From Phlebotomus papatasi (taxonomy: Eukaryota; Arthropoda; Insecta; Diptera; Psychodidae), in assembly GCF_024763615.1 (NCBI RefSeq), contig NC_077224.1:43782712-43846711 (forward strand): a stretch of 64,000 bases of DNA. Reading direction: 5' to 3'. The notes under the pieces are model-generated. The model ran no database searches, was not told where the DNA came from, and saw nothing but the letters and a program-made list of their open reading frames with translations. Each line of letters begins with the position of its first letter. The stretch's first letter is position 1. The position numbers and the translations under genes were made by a program. This document shows, in pieces, positions 25,455-37,112 of the stretch.

Positions 25455-25530
25455 AAGGAATTTCACAATTTATTTATATATCGATACAAATCGGTTGTGA
25501 ACTGATAAACATAATCCGAGTGTTCATAGA
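25455..25530. mobile_element. Fragment of the hAT family
   Basis: Contains a CAAATCGGTTGTGAAC-GATAAAC block matching the AATCGGTTGCGAACCGGTAA region of the hAT element at about 20150. Short and diverged. Confidence 0.4.
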
Positions 25531-25821
25531 GAAAGTTTCCCAAGAGGTTTCGCATTTGAAAATCAGTTTCGAAAGCCAAAAAAAATTGTTTAATGCTCGT
25601 TTCGTCCTTATGGTGGTTAAAGCACCTCTCATTCGATTTTTGAAGTGTCTCGGGTGTTTTAAATCTTTAAACTGTTATGTTATTTCGTGAACTTTTATAT
25701 CGTTTTGAATTTTTAGCATACAAAATTGAAATTACGTTTCCAGTATTCGAAAATTAACGACATTTTATGTAAAATCGATTTGAAACACCAAGTGCGTTTT
25801 TTCAATTTTTTTTTTCAGGTA

Positions 25822-26035
25822 GGGTGGGGTCATAACTTGTGGACGTTATATACTTATAGACAGCATGCAAAAATCTTAAGTTCTTACATATAACAAATTT
25901 CGAAAAATCATAAAATTATTAGTTTATGATGTGATTAACAATTTTGAGATTTTTTGAAATCTGTTTTAGATAAGACCTTAAGATTTTTGCACGCTGTCCA
26001 TGAGTGTATAACGTGCATAAATATTGACTCCACCC
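25822..26035. mobile_element. TA-flanked MITE, GGGTGGGGTCA ends
   Basis: Left GGGTGGGGTCATAACTTGTG and right ATATTGACTCCACCC are inverted and flanked by TA (25820-25821, 26036-26037). The inverted match continues inward through GCAAAAATCTTAAG, giving arms of about 60 bp with moderate divergence. Confidence 0.85.
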
Positions 26036-26157
26036 TATCTTTTAAATATAAATCATATTTGTCTGACTCCTCCTGGCGACTTCTAGGTCCAAAAAATAAA
26101 CAGCTCTACAGAAAATATTTCTAATCCGATTATGGAAAATTTTGGTTCGTTATGGCC

Positions 26158-26387
26158 GTTAGGGCTCTAGTACACCTTTTAGATCGGTAAATTATTATGT
26201 AATCGAAATTCACATCCATTTCTCAGACATTTTGCATATGTCTATTCCACTCTTTTAAACTCTCCTTCTTCTTTTGAACATCACACTAAAATAATTTTAG
26301 TTCAATAGAATTTTTGAGAAAGAAGGAGATATGAATTTCGATTACACGAAATTTTACAGATCCAAAAGATGTGCCAGAGCGATTAAA
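26158..26387. mobile_element. MITE with GTAATCGAAATTCA inverted arms
   Basis: The left arm (AGGGCTCTAGTACACCTTTT, then TAATCGAAATTCACATCC) is matched by the inverted right arm (GATATGAATTTCGATTACAC, then AAAAGATGTGCCAGAGCG). Arms are about 60-70 bp. The exact ends are uncertain. Confidence 0.7.
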
Positions 26388-26389
26388 AA

Positions 26390-28407
26390 GGTTTTTAAAT
26401 TCCTAAAAAGAATTGTACCTAAGTGATTATGAAATGATAAATAATATGTATATATGTATTTATTATTCATCTTAACCACCCACCCCCCATGCGCCCATCG
26501 TCGTGTTAGCTTCGATTAACAACCTCCAGAGCAAAACGATTAGTTTCAAATTCTACTCTCTCAAACTATTTTCAACTATTTTGATAATATGCTTTTTTAT
26601 TCCCGGAAATGTCGTATCAGAGCTATCAGAGTATTTAAAGAAATGTTTTATTGGATCTTATTTTGGAAATTTATTTGATTTCCATAGTGATTGATTTAAA
26701 ACTTTGAAAATTATTCGATTTCATATTTTAAATCGCGTAAGAGCAATTTCATAACTGTTTTTATATCATATAAATGAGTTGCGATAACGCAAAATTAAAC
26801 TGTTGAAACATTGTAAAGTAGGTGCAAATTGTATCGCAATGATTGACCCTTTTATGTTAGCTCAATGATAAAATCCATCCACGTCAAAAGGACCACAAGG
26901 TATTGTAATTAGGGTTGAAAAGATGACGCATTTTGTATCCATCAGGGATCTCCTGTTGTTCCAAATCGTGTAATCTTGATGGATTTTATATGTAATTAAG
27001 TGCGAAGTTGTGATAAAAAGGAAAACCTTTCAGGTTTTGCAGCATTTTTTTTCGGTTTCTTCCGAAAGTCTTTTTCTTGAATATATTATTTCTTCATCTA
27101 AAAAATGTCTGAAGGGGGGAAGGCAAAAGGAATAATTTCCATGGCAATTTGGTTCCATACAACTTCCTCATGAAATTATGCGTCGAAACGGAAATTGGAT
27201 CATTATAAAAGTTCCCTTTCTCTGCCAGTTGAACAAGTGAGTAACTTTTGATGATGGCTGGTTAAGTTTTCCACGAAAGTTTTCCACATTTCCTACCCCC
27301 TAGCGCACCGTCGAAATGTGTTCTATGTAATAACTTAAATATATGAGCGAAAATCGTCTCCATTTCGATTATTCTCTCATCACGTGGAAACATTTCAGGA
27401 ACATGATCAGAATCTGCCTTTAGGGCATCAGTCAAACTCCCATCAATGAGTCCCTGGGGTAGGATAATTTTTTTTTGTACTTGTTTGGCTGATTTTACTC
27501 TGCAATTTTCACCATCGACAATTGGGCAAAAAGTTGATGAGGAATTTAACATGCGAGACTCTCTAATTGAATTTAGAAAATAATTTTTCGCCAATTTACT
27601 TGAGGTAATTGAATAAAATAAAATATTTCGCGTAGATTCTATTAAAATTTTAGTATAATTTGCCATCTCATCCAAAGGCAGTCAATTAAAGTTGGTGGGT
27701 GTTTTACAGAACTCCTACTCCTCATCGTCATCACTAATTTACAAGGTTTTTGGTTATATTGCTAAATCATTAAACTGCAATATACATATATGTATATCCG
27801 ATAAACATGAATTTTCCTCAGTGCAAATATCAATCAACTCTTTTTGCCCCGAGCGATAAAAGAGTATAAATCACTGATGGAGAGAACACAGATGGATTTT
27901 TAAAAAATTAATTCACTGATTTTTCCTGTTCAAACAATCAAGAGATTTTAATTAATGAAATCAAAATTAATATCAAGAGGTTGAGAGATATTTCAACTAT
28001 GATAGAAAAAAAAAAGATATTAAATTTTGTTTATTTTATCCATGTTCTCTCCATTTCATGAAGGAAACTTGTTGAATATTCCCTCTCGAGGAAAGCTCCT
28101 TCAAACAATCTCTTCGGCTATTTGCTTTTGGGCCAGATATACAGAAATGATGAGAAACTATTTAATTTCAACTCAAGATTCACTCGTTCCTCCCATCAGC
28201 ATTTCATTTCGCAAAAAGCAATAGCCAAGTAAAATTCGCAGAGTGGTCGACTCAAAAGCTTAAGCATATCTTACTCAAGTTTTAGGGGAAAGTATAGGTA
28301 CCCTCCCTTCGAACGTTCATACCTTCGAATAATATGAATTTTCTTCCTGACAAGCTTTTCCTGACAAGCTTGATCCAATTTCAACTAATTTTTATTCGAA
28401 ATTCAAT
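26390..28407. other. Unique DNA, no supported gene
   Basis: About 2 kb. A 137-codon open frame on the minus strand (27262-27675, starting without ATG; first ATG four codons in) has no recognisable domain and no convincing splice context. Remaining sequence is AT-rich. Confidence 0.4.
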
Positions 28408-28409
28408 TA

Positions 28410-29447
28410 GGGTAAAGGCTCATAATTTTGGACAGTCTGCTTATAAGCATCGATGTTCCAAGTTTGAAGTGCGATATTTTCAATACTAATTGATTTTTTT
28501 GTTACTCTCTTTTCAGAAAGGTTGTTTAGAAACTTGGCAAGCTAATTATCATCCAATTTTTAGTAAAATTAGTTTTAATACATTTAAAAATGAATTGATA
28601 TGTGGAGGTGAATTTGACTCTTATTTTGGACAACTTGGTTATTAATTTGGACAAATTGGCTGTAAATTTGGACAGTTAATCCGCCTCAAGAGGATGCCCA
28701 TTGTTCTTCATTTCATGAACCAATCTTATCAAGTCCTCTTCCTGTTCATGTAAGGGAAACGTAGAATGTCACAAGAAGCCCGGAAACTTTCCATATCATT
28801 CATTAAAATGAGTTGACTTCGGTACTCCAAGTACGTGCGGATTCGTTCATTCCCTGGCCTTTCCGGGAGCCTTTCAAGGCATTTCTCGCTACATCTCTAC
28901 AGGCATATGTCCAACCTAGTCATCGCAAAAGCTAAAACTTCACGAAATTTCGGGAGGAAAACACCTGTCCAAAATTTGGACTATCACCTCACTGGTGAAT
29001 GTCTTTAAAAATTTCCCATTTTTCACACGAAAAATCTAATTCACAAGGCAAATCTCACTTCAGGTCAAATTTACAAATCACTATTAACGTGAATCAACAC
29101 AATATTCAATGAATATTCAATAGTATCACTCAAAAAAAGCGAAGAAACATTGTTAGTACTTCACCACAGCTAAATAAGACTGAAGTAAACACGAAGTTCT
29201 GTCATATTTCTCGTAAGCAATTGCTTACACTGAAGTTTCAACAAAGCAGTTTTAACTCAAATCATATTCAAAATTTAACGTATTTAGTCTTAAAATCTTC
29301 CAAAAAGAACAAATATTTAGATAGAATTCATTATTCATCAAATATTGGAATAAAAATCCATCATTTTAATCAATTTATTTTTAGTGTCCAATTTTATGCT
29401 CAAAGTGTCCAAAATAAGAAACTGGTCAAGATTATAAGCCTTTCCCC
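28410..29447. mobile_element. pogo-like Tc1/mariner element, non-autonomous
   Basis: The left end GGGTAAAGGCTCATAATTTT and right end (reverse complement GGGGAAAGGCTTATAATCTT) are inverted and flanked by TA (28408-28409, 29448-29449). The motif TTTGGACA/TGTCCAAA is repeated near both ends. The interior retains a decayed minus-strand coding fragment with pogo-type features (separate entry), supporting the superfamily call. Confidence 0.8.
28695..28935 (-). pseudogene. Decayed pogo-type transposase N-terminal fragment
   Basis: Minus-strand reading with frame shifts gives a SARTYLGVPKSTHFNE-like block. It resembles the helix-turn-helix motif GVPKSTL of pogo/Tigger transposases. A second block, EQEEDLIRLVHEMKNNGHP, resembles the start of the following CENP-B-type helix-turn-helix. 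The order and spacing fit the family. Stops and at least two frameshifts show it is dead. The DDE catalytic part is missing. Confidence 0.55.
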
Positions 29448-29474
29448 TATATTGCTTCTAGAGTGTTTTGGATA

Positions 29475-29780
29475 ATATTTTGTATGATTTATGTATCGGT
29501 TCAAATAGGTTGTAAACCGATGAATGGTAAATGATGCGAAAGTATTTTTTAGATAATGTCGGTTGGATCAGCAACTGTGCTATGGTATTTGTTTTGTATT
29601 TGCATTCATTGCAAACACAGTGCACTTATGTGTCACTTACAACGAATGATGTCACAAAGTAAATGCAGTTAGCACAGTTGCTGATCTAACCGATGATGTA
29701 GCATCTCAGTTACGAGTTGGAGCACTTGGCAAATCCTGTGTTTTGCCATCCCTTTTTACAAAACCTAAGCAAAATTACCT
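29475..29780. mobile_element. Fragment of the hAT family, interrupted by a small MITE
   Basis: Blocks TCGGTTCAAATAGGTTGTAA, GTAAATGATGCGAAAGTA, then after an insertion GTAGCATCTCAGTTACGAGT and TTTGCCATCCCTTTTTAC match in order 20145-20290 of the hAT element at 19384. The insert at 29559-29693 is absent from that copy, which therefore gives its empty site. Confidence 0.8.
29559..29693. mobile_element. Short MITE, TCGGTTGGATCAGCAACTGT ends
   Basis: 135 bp with inverted ends TCGGTTGGATCAGCAACTGT and ACAGTTGCTGATCTAACCGA (one mismatch). It sits inside the hAT fragment; the flanks suggest a 2-3 base duplication (TG or ATG). Comparison with the uninterrupted hAT copy confirms that it is an insertion. 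Confidence 0.85.
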
Positions 29781-30281
29781 GAAAATATATTGTTGACCTA
29801 AAATCGTGCAATTAAATTTATTATTTTCTTGTACAGCTGGAGCAATAAAACATTCACAGCATCTCCAGAATTGCATGATGTAAAGCGCTGAATGCATTAT
29901 AAATGGGCGAATTGGTTTACTTAAGAGTGATTCGTTGAAAGTTTTAATTGATTCTTAATTTCTTCTTCAGAACAGATCCCAAACACGCAGGGTCAGTAGA
30001 AAATTATGGTGAAAGAAAGCGACGATGATGAAATTAAATAAATTTTTAGTGGGATATGTTTGAACATGAAAACAGCATTCCAAACATGATGACTGGTCCA
30101 CTATCCACACGCATGTATATACTTTGGAAATTCGATAATTGTTTGTTTTTGATGTCGTATCTGAGAATTTGGGAAGTTTAGAGAGATTTGAGTAAAATTA
30201 TTAAATTAATTCAAAGAGAGTAATAAGCCTAAATAATTTACTTATGGAAATTGTTATTATTTTACTCTTAATTTGTTCACT

Positions 30282-30561
30282 CACTGGTAAAAATAAAAGG
30301 ATCAAGTTGATCCAAATTTGATCCTTTTGCAAAAGATGGATCAAATTTCGATCTCTGAATACACATTTATCATAATAGAACACGCCCAATAAGCAAAACT
30401 TGGCCAAATCATCGAAATTAAATCGAAATCTCTGAATCTGTCGAGCGTATTTCGACAATATTTAGTCAAATTTTCGAATTGGTCAGAAAATGCTCTTTGG
30501 GCGTCAATTTGATCCATCCTTTGCAAAAGGATCAGTTTAATTTTTTTAATTTTTACTAGTG
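30282..30561. mobile_element. MITE, CACTGGTAAAAAT ends with GGATCAA repeats
   Basis: Left CACTGGTAAAAATAAAAGGA and right TTTTTACTAGTG are inverted. GATCC-containing motifs (AAGGATCAAGTTGATCC, TTTTGCAAAAGGATCA) occur near both ends. Small open frames inside are chance. No clear target duplication. Confidence 0.75.
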
Positions 30562-30642
30562 TTTGAATGCGAATTGCATGTGTTTTCCTAACATAAACAG
30601 TGTATTTTTCAGTTTAATCGTGCTATTCTATTGAAAAATGTA

Positions 30643-31604
30643 GGCGAAAGTCGTCTGCCTTCAAGCGAAAAATTGAGTTCCAAATTTAAGATTTTTTTCT
30701 GAAGAATCCACAAAATGGATTTTATTTTCTACTACACCAAAAAATTCTCTTGTTCATTCGGCGTATATGATTACCTCATTTAGCACTTGCAAATCCTCAG
30801 TTTTTCCTTCTGAGGAAATTAAAAAAGTGATGTCGATTTGTATGAAAGCAGCTGGCATAGTCTGCCTTCAAACGCGAGGCAGCTGCCTTTAAATGCTTTT
30901 TTTTCACTGAGAATATTGAATCAATAAAACTAAATGGGCTATAAATGATTAGGTTGAAGCCTAACGCACTCACTAAAATCATCACTGCAGTCAAAAGGCA
31001 TTAAACAATAACTTTTCTTCACATTTTTCTGAAGAACTGTTTTGCACTTGAAAATTTGGAAGAAAAAGCCATTGAAGTTGAAAATTGTCAACTTGAAACA
31101 TCCCGGCCGGAGCAAGATAGCAGGTTATAAGTATTTGTATGACGTTCGTCAGAGAAAAGTAGGAGTTCGATTTCACATGTTTTGATGTATGGAAAGATAG
31201 GATTTAAAGGCACACGACATTAGCATTTAAAGGCTGCTGCAGGGTGATATTTTCAAATTTTTGCAACCCACAAAAATTGTGTCATCTGAACCAAAATGTA
31301 TTAACAGAAATATTAAGCCTGATTAACCTTCTATGTGTCACAATGGAAGATTTATTTGTAAAATGATTTTTACTATGAAAAATCACATGATTTGTGGAAC
31401 ATCAAAATTACAGTTTAGAGCTCATTTTCATTTTTTTTGATCTAGCATCTAGGAAATAGAAGCTAGGCTCTCCATTTTTTAATGATTTGTCAGGATGATG
31501 GATAGCTACCTAATAGTTAATAGAATATAATTTATGTTTTTGAGAACAACGAAAAAATCGCAACATTTGAAGGCTGCTGCATTTAAAGGCAGACGACTTT
31601 CCCC
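30643..31604. mobile_element. TA-flanked element with GCAGCTGCCTTTAAATGC subterminal repeats
   Basis: Left GGCGAAAGTCGTCTGCCTT and right AAGGCAGACGACTTTCCCC are inverted and flanked by TA (30641-30642, 31605-31606). Further copies of GCAGCTGCCTTTAAATGC or its reverse complement occur at about 30880, 31230 and 31570, with GGCACACGACAT at about 31210. The layout suggests several transposase-binding sites at each end. No transposase frame. Confidence 0.85.
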
Positions 31605-31994
31605 TACATGTTTCTTATATTCCTTTACCAAACCAAACCAAAGAAAATTGGATAATGCAGAAGCACTTGGGAACAGTAAAGAGTTGTTAATTTTTCACTG
31701 GAATAGAATCCTAAACCTATAATTCTTGTTAGTACTACATATAAGTTTGCAATTATTTCCTTCCGGAAAAACTTCTTCGATTGTGTGAAGGTGACCTTGT
31801 TAGGAAACATCTTTAGCCTTTGATCTGACTCAACCGTAACCCATTTGTTGTACAAAAAGATAAGACAAAGGAATTAGAAATTTTCCAAGAAAATATTCTG
31901 TGAATTTAATATTTATTTACGTCATTCGCAGCGTTAATTTTAAAAATTCGAAGGTTCTTTCTAAGTCTAGTAAAAGAGAATTTTACTTCTCATT

Positions 31995-32192
31995 TTGTTC
32001 GCATAGTGGTCAAAAGTACTTCCTGTACGAATTTCGAAATGTTCGAATGTCAAAATTAATCATTAAATTCTCATAATCACTAAGTGAGAATATAGTGTGA
32101 TATTTCATATATGTATATCATCCCACCTTACGCGAAAACTTAATTTGAAAATTCGAAATTGAATTTAAATTCTTCGAACCACAACGACTTTT
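31995..32192. mobile_element. MITE, GTCGTTG-TTCGAAGAATT family, copy 2 (inverted)
   Basis: Reverse complement of the family seen at 11704: AGTCGTTGTGGTTCGAAGAA, CAATTTCGAA, AATATCACACTA, AGTGATTATGAG, then CATTTCGAAATTCG. A smaller related fragment (CCTTCGAACGTTCATACC) is near 28307. Confidence 0.6.
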
Positions 32193-32194
32193 AA

Positions 32195-33735
32195 TTTTTT
32201 TTACATAAGACCCTGATTTTGACACAACTTGCTACTTGGGTAATTAGCTGAGACACCTTTCAACAAAATTTTTAACAAATTTTCCCTGATGTATTTTCTG
32301 GCATTTGCTATTGAATTCTCACTTGTAAATTCATTGCAATCTCTGTGACTAATTGCTAAAGTAGGTAATCCTAAAAAATGTTTCCGCATGTGATCGTGCG
32401 CGATCTCTCTCAACAATGACAATAGAGTAAGTCTTTTTGTAAGGGGTGTGAGGGGGTGTTGGTCTGTCTTTCACTTCTGTGTAGATGGTCTTTTTCACAC
32501 ATTCTCCGCGTCCATCGGGCTGGGCTCCTTCTAGTGTTTGCACACACGGCGTACAGCAAACGAAACGTGACTTTGCATTCGATTTCCTCCATAACACACA
32601 ATATTCCCCGATTTGGGCTCTCACCCATGTTTACTCAGCCATGTGGGTACACATGAGGACTGGTTGTTGCATCGCCACATCCTCCCATATTTACCCATGG
32701 AGGCCTCCCTTCTTTGCTCCCGCTGCCGCCATCCTCCAGTCTCCATCAGCTGGGGATGTGTATAATGTTATGTTTATGTGCTGCAGCACCAAATTGTTCA
32801 ATTGGTTGTTTATTTTAATTTGAAATTCATGTATTTCATTTGTATCATCTGGCACCGTTTCCATGTTCAGCATCTATTGGGACATGCTCCATTCCTGGAT
32901 TGCACGCAGCCTCCAGCTTCACCGTGCGGTTCTATGTCGGGAAAATATTCAGGTGCTGTATAAAATTTCCCCAGCACACGTCCAAGATGGCAAAAAAAAT
33001 GCTAAGAAATTCAGTACATTTTTGCCAGATGGACTGTGGATGATGGTCCATTGCATTTTCATCACAGAGAAATTGGAAGGAATTATTTATAAAGATCAAA
33101 CTGCAAATGCTAGGCGTAAAATGCTATTCGGTCTGAATTGCATCAATAGAATAGTTAGTCGAAATATATCACTATTACGAACCAAAAATAGAAAATAAAA
33201 ATTTTAATAAAATACTCAAAAATAAACTAACGATCAGACGACATAAATATTTTATAATAATCTTAATATGTAATGATTAGAAATCCGCAAAAAAGTAATA
33301 AATGGTGAATACACATAGAAATTTACATACCAGTACTTCATGTAATACTCAAATACGACCTATTGAGTGATTTTTTTGTAATTGATCCACACACCCCAAG
33401 TGGCATCACCTGACAGAACTCTAAGGACATTTTTACAGGACAAAATTAACTATGACGATGCATCATTAATCGATGGCCATATAAGTGGTACCTCTTATTA
33501 AACAATTATACATTTTAGACAAACAAGCGAGTAATTTGTGGTCACAAGAATCACTAAAATTGATCTTTACTTTACCTTTTAGTGGCGCTATCTTCAATAT
33601 ATTATAAAATAGTGCAATATATTAACAAATAAATTGTGCAATTTAATAGGAAATAATAAGTAATAAAATAAGAAATAATTGGAAGTGATAAACCATACGA
33701 ATTATGTTTAATTCAGAGGACACTGTTTCCAATTT
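32195..33735. other. Less AT-rich unique DNA, no supported gene
   Basis: 32.4-33.1 kb is relatively GC-rich and open in several frames on both strands at once, which argues against any one of them being coding. No domain, signal peptide or RNA gene is recognised. The rest is AT-rich. Confidence 0.4.
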
Positions 33736-33737
33736 CC

Positions 33738-34281
33738 GATGCAAGCCAATATCCCGAAAGTTAAAATTTTAAACGCCAAAAATTCTGAAAAGTTAAAATT
33801 CCAAATGGGTCGAAAATCTGGAAGCCAAAATTCAGAATAGGTCGAAATCCCGAACGGGTCAAAATTCTGAATAGCCAAAATCCGAAAAAAGCCAAAATCC
33901 CGAAGAACCTAAATCATGAAAAGCTTATTTCCCGAATGGTTAAAATCCTGAAAAGAACAAAATTATACAGAAGATAATGTGTTTTACCAAAACACAAAAA
34001 GGTTGCTTTTGACTCGAGCAAGCGCGAATGCAATCGTAGCCTAACTACAATATTTACTTTTATATTCAAAAAAAATCGGGATTTTAGCACTTTCGGATTT
34101 TGACATTTGGAATTTTGGTTTTTCGGGATTTTGGCCCTTTCGAGATTTTCCCTTTTCGGAATTTTGATCCATTCGGGATTTCGACAGGTTCAGGATTATG
34201 TATCGCCCATTCGGTATTTTGGCTTTTCGGGATTTTTAGACTTTTTGGAATTTTGGCGTTCGGGATTTTGACCGGGATTTT
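33738..34281. mobile_element. Foldback MITE, AAATCCCGAA family, copy 4
   Basis: The longest and most degenerate copy. GCCAAAATCC / AATCCCGAA units at 33750-33960, a short unique centre, then inverted TTCGGGATTTTGGCC units to GGGATTTTGACCGGGATTTT. It abuts the palindromic minisatellite at 34303. Confidence 0.8.
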
Positions 34282-34302
34282 AAAAATGGCATTGAATAAA
34301 CG

Positions 34303-35240
34303 AGCAGTAAAAAGTCAAAATTGGTCAGCAGAAAATTCGAAATAATCAGTAAAAAAATAAAAAAGTGGTCAGTAAAAATAAAAAAGGGCAGCAAAAAGTA
34401 TAAACAGATCAGTAAAAAATTAAAAAAGAGCAGTACCTTATTAAAAGCGGTCAGTTAAAAATGAAAAGTGGTCAGCAAAAAATAAAAAGTGGTCAGTAAA
34501 AAAATAAAAAGTGATCTGCAAAAAATTAAAAGTGATCAGCAAAAAATTAAAAGTGATCAGTCAAAAATAAAATATGGTCAGCAAACAAATTAAAATTGAG
34601 CAGTAAAAAATAAAATTTGTTTAGTAGAAAGTAAAATGTTATCAATAGAAAATAAAAAGTGGTCAGTAAAAAATTAAAAATGGTCAGTAAAAAAATAAAA
34701 TGGATCAGTAAAAAATAAAATTTGATCAGTAAAAAGTAAAGTGATCAGTAAAAAAATAAAAAGTGGTCAGTTAAAAATTTAAAATGAGCAGTAGAAAATA
34801 AAATTTGTTTAGTAGTTTGCTGGCCAATTTTTTTTTTTTACTGCTTCTTTTAAATTTTTTGCTGATCACTTTTTAATATTTCACTGATCAATACGAATAT
34901 TTCTTTTAGATATATTAGATATATTTCTTTTTTTTAGATCATTTTTAATTTTTCGCTGACCACTTTTTATTTTTTACTACTCATTTTTAATTTTTTACTG
35001 CTTTTTTAATTTTTTTTGCTGCTCATTTTTAATGTTTTTCTCATTAATTTTTAATTTTTTACTGATCAACTCGAATATATCTACTGATCAATTCGTAGTT
35101 TTTACTGACCAAATTTAACTTTTTACTGACAAAATTGAAAATTTTTGCTGATTATTTCGAATTATTTGCTGATCAAATTTGATTTTCTGCTGACCACTTT
35201 TGACTTTTTACTGACAATTTGTTTTTTGCCTTTAAAAATC
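34303..35240. repeat. Palindromic minisatellite, GGTCAGTAAAAAATAAAAA units
   Basis: The left half (34303-34815) is some 22 tandem degenerate units of about 20-24 bases with the core GGTCAG(T/C)AAAAA. The right half (about 34825-35220) is the same array in inverted orientation (TTTTTACTGATCAC). The outer ends also match: CAGTAAAAAGTCAAAA plus GGTCAGCAGAAAAT on the left mirrors the right edge. The whole 0.9 kb could fold as one hairpin with slippable register. Confidence 0.9.
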
Positions 35241-35244
35241 ATGT

Positions 35245-37110
35245 CATATCATAATTATTTTACGAATTCCTCCACTCGAATATTGATATATTCCCAATTG
35301 GTTAATATATAATTTTATTGGCTTTATGTAATAATATTTATTGTTCAAATTTTGATTAACACTAAATTAAGTGCTAGTCCAAGTCGTTTCAATGACCTAC
35401 GAATAATCTTTATATGACATAATTCGTGCACTATAGTAAAATTTTGCTACTTGGGTTACGACTGGTTAGTGAAATTTGGGATTACTTGATGTGTTATTCA
35501 CTCGTGTCACTCTGCTAAAAACCGTTTATGCCTATGCAAATCGGGTTTTAATATTTTGTACAAATTTATAAATCTGGAACGCAAAATATTAACTAAAATA
35601 AAAAAGAGATCGTTTCAAATAACAAATTCTCTTGAAATCGGTTATAAGATACAATTGACAGATTTGCCTAACTTTTGATCGTTAAAATCCTAGCGCCAGG
35701 AATATGTTATTTTTTGTTAGAAAGTGTTGTAAGTTTTTTTTTTAAGATTGCTACATGGGTACGCATCATTTCACTATTTGGCTCAGATTTCAAAAATTAT
35801 TTTTAATATTTTGTAAAAATCACTCATTACAAATTTTCTAGAATTTTTTAGAAAGGTTTTTCTTAACGATATCTGAGAAGAAAAATTTATGATAAACAAA
35901 ATAAATTACCGGCAAAGGCCTTGATGAGTTAAATTCTCTCAGGAAATGATCTCTTGAAAATGCAGATCGCAAGTTGACGAAACACTGAGGAAGGATTAAG
36001 GTCCATAAGAGTCTCGAGAGAACCCATTCAGCACATGACGAAATTCATTTGAAAGCAATCTGTAAGAATCACTCCAGACTCGTATTATTTACCAAAGAAA
36101 GAATGTGCTTCTTGAAGTCAATGCGGTGACTCTTGTCCAATCGAATTCTCATCTCAATAGGGGACGATAAGAACACTCTGGCGTTCATTTCTCGGCGACC
36201 ACTTGAAAAAGTCTAAAAAGAATGGTGAAAATACGGTAAGTTTAGGTCATATGAGTGGTATGAGATATTCAATCCTGCCTTCGAGACACTTTTCAAACCC
36301 TCCTGAACTTCCTTCTGCCGCCAGGAAGGCTTCGTGAGAAAATCTCCATGATTTGCAGGCAGAGAAGTGGCAGGAGAGCATCCAAGAATGGCGGATGTTC
36401 AAAGAACTTTGATGGCAAAATTGACAAAATCAAATATTCATTCCAACGCTTTTGAGGGAAGAGAGATCTAATTAACGTGTATAGTGCAAAACTCTTTATC
36501 TAAGATGCTGTGTTGAGTCTGCGGAAGATGGGTGATTGTGTTATTATTGTTAACATTGTTATTATACTTGTGGTGTGTGGATTTTTTCACCTCCTCGTAT
36601 ACACCTTTCCCGGGTGCGATAAGTAAATTAAATGTGTGGAAACACCTAAATTGAGCTGAATGAAGAATCGCAATACTGCCTACACATTGAACCTCTCAAA
36701 TTGCAACAGATTGCATCGCTCTGAGCACTGAAACGTTAATCATTACAGCCGATCGTGCCATTTTTGCGGGCAATTTTTGCATTGGTTTTGCAGCATTTGC
36801 CGTGGATTCCACTTTATTGCTCCACCCCAACCAGCATGTAGACTCCAGGAAATCACTTCTGAAATCAATGGTTTATTCGGGATTTATTAAAATAACCATC
36901 GACATGTGTGAAGGATGTTTTTGAGACTTAAGAACACCCCGAAGTGGTCAATTGTCAGACTACAGAGCGTCACTGTGCAACAATGTTTCAATATTATTTT
37001 ATGTTTGAGCACTCGTGCTATAAAAAATGATTATTATTTTGATTGTGATTTGCTCATTTGCCAGTAATTTAGACAAAACCATTTTTGCTGTTTTTTTTTT
37101 AATATTAGTA
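35245..37110. other. Unique DNA, AT-rich then less AT-rich
   Basis: No supportable gene. 36.0-37.0 kb is less AT-rich and repeat-free by eye. No splice-consistent exon with a recognisable product was found. Confidence 0.4.
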
Positions 37111-37112
37111 TA

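Noticed and set aside
27262..27675. 137-codon minus-strand frame
   Set aside because: No recognisable domain, no ATG at its start, no splice support. Its length is not exceptional among the chance frames of a 64-kb window.
32349..33198. Several overlapping frames of 60-112 codons on both strands
   Set aside because: Many frames are open simultaneously because the patch is GC-richer. None shows a domain or codon pattern that singles it out.
34303..35240. CRISPR-like array
   Set aside because: Units are degenerate, contiguous without unique spacers, and invert halfway; the window is eukaryotic.
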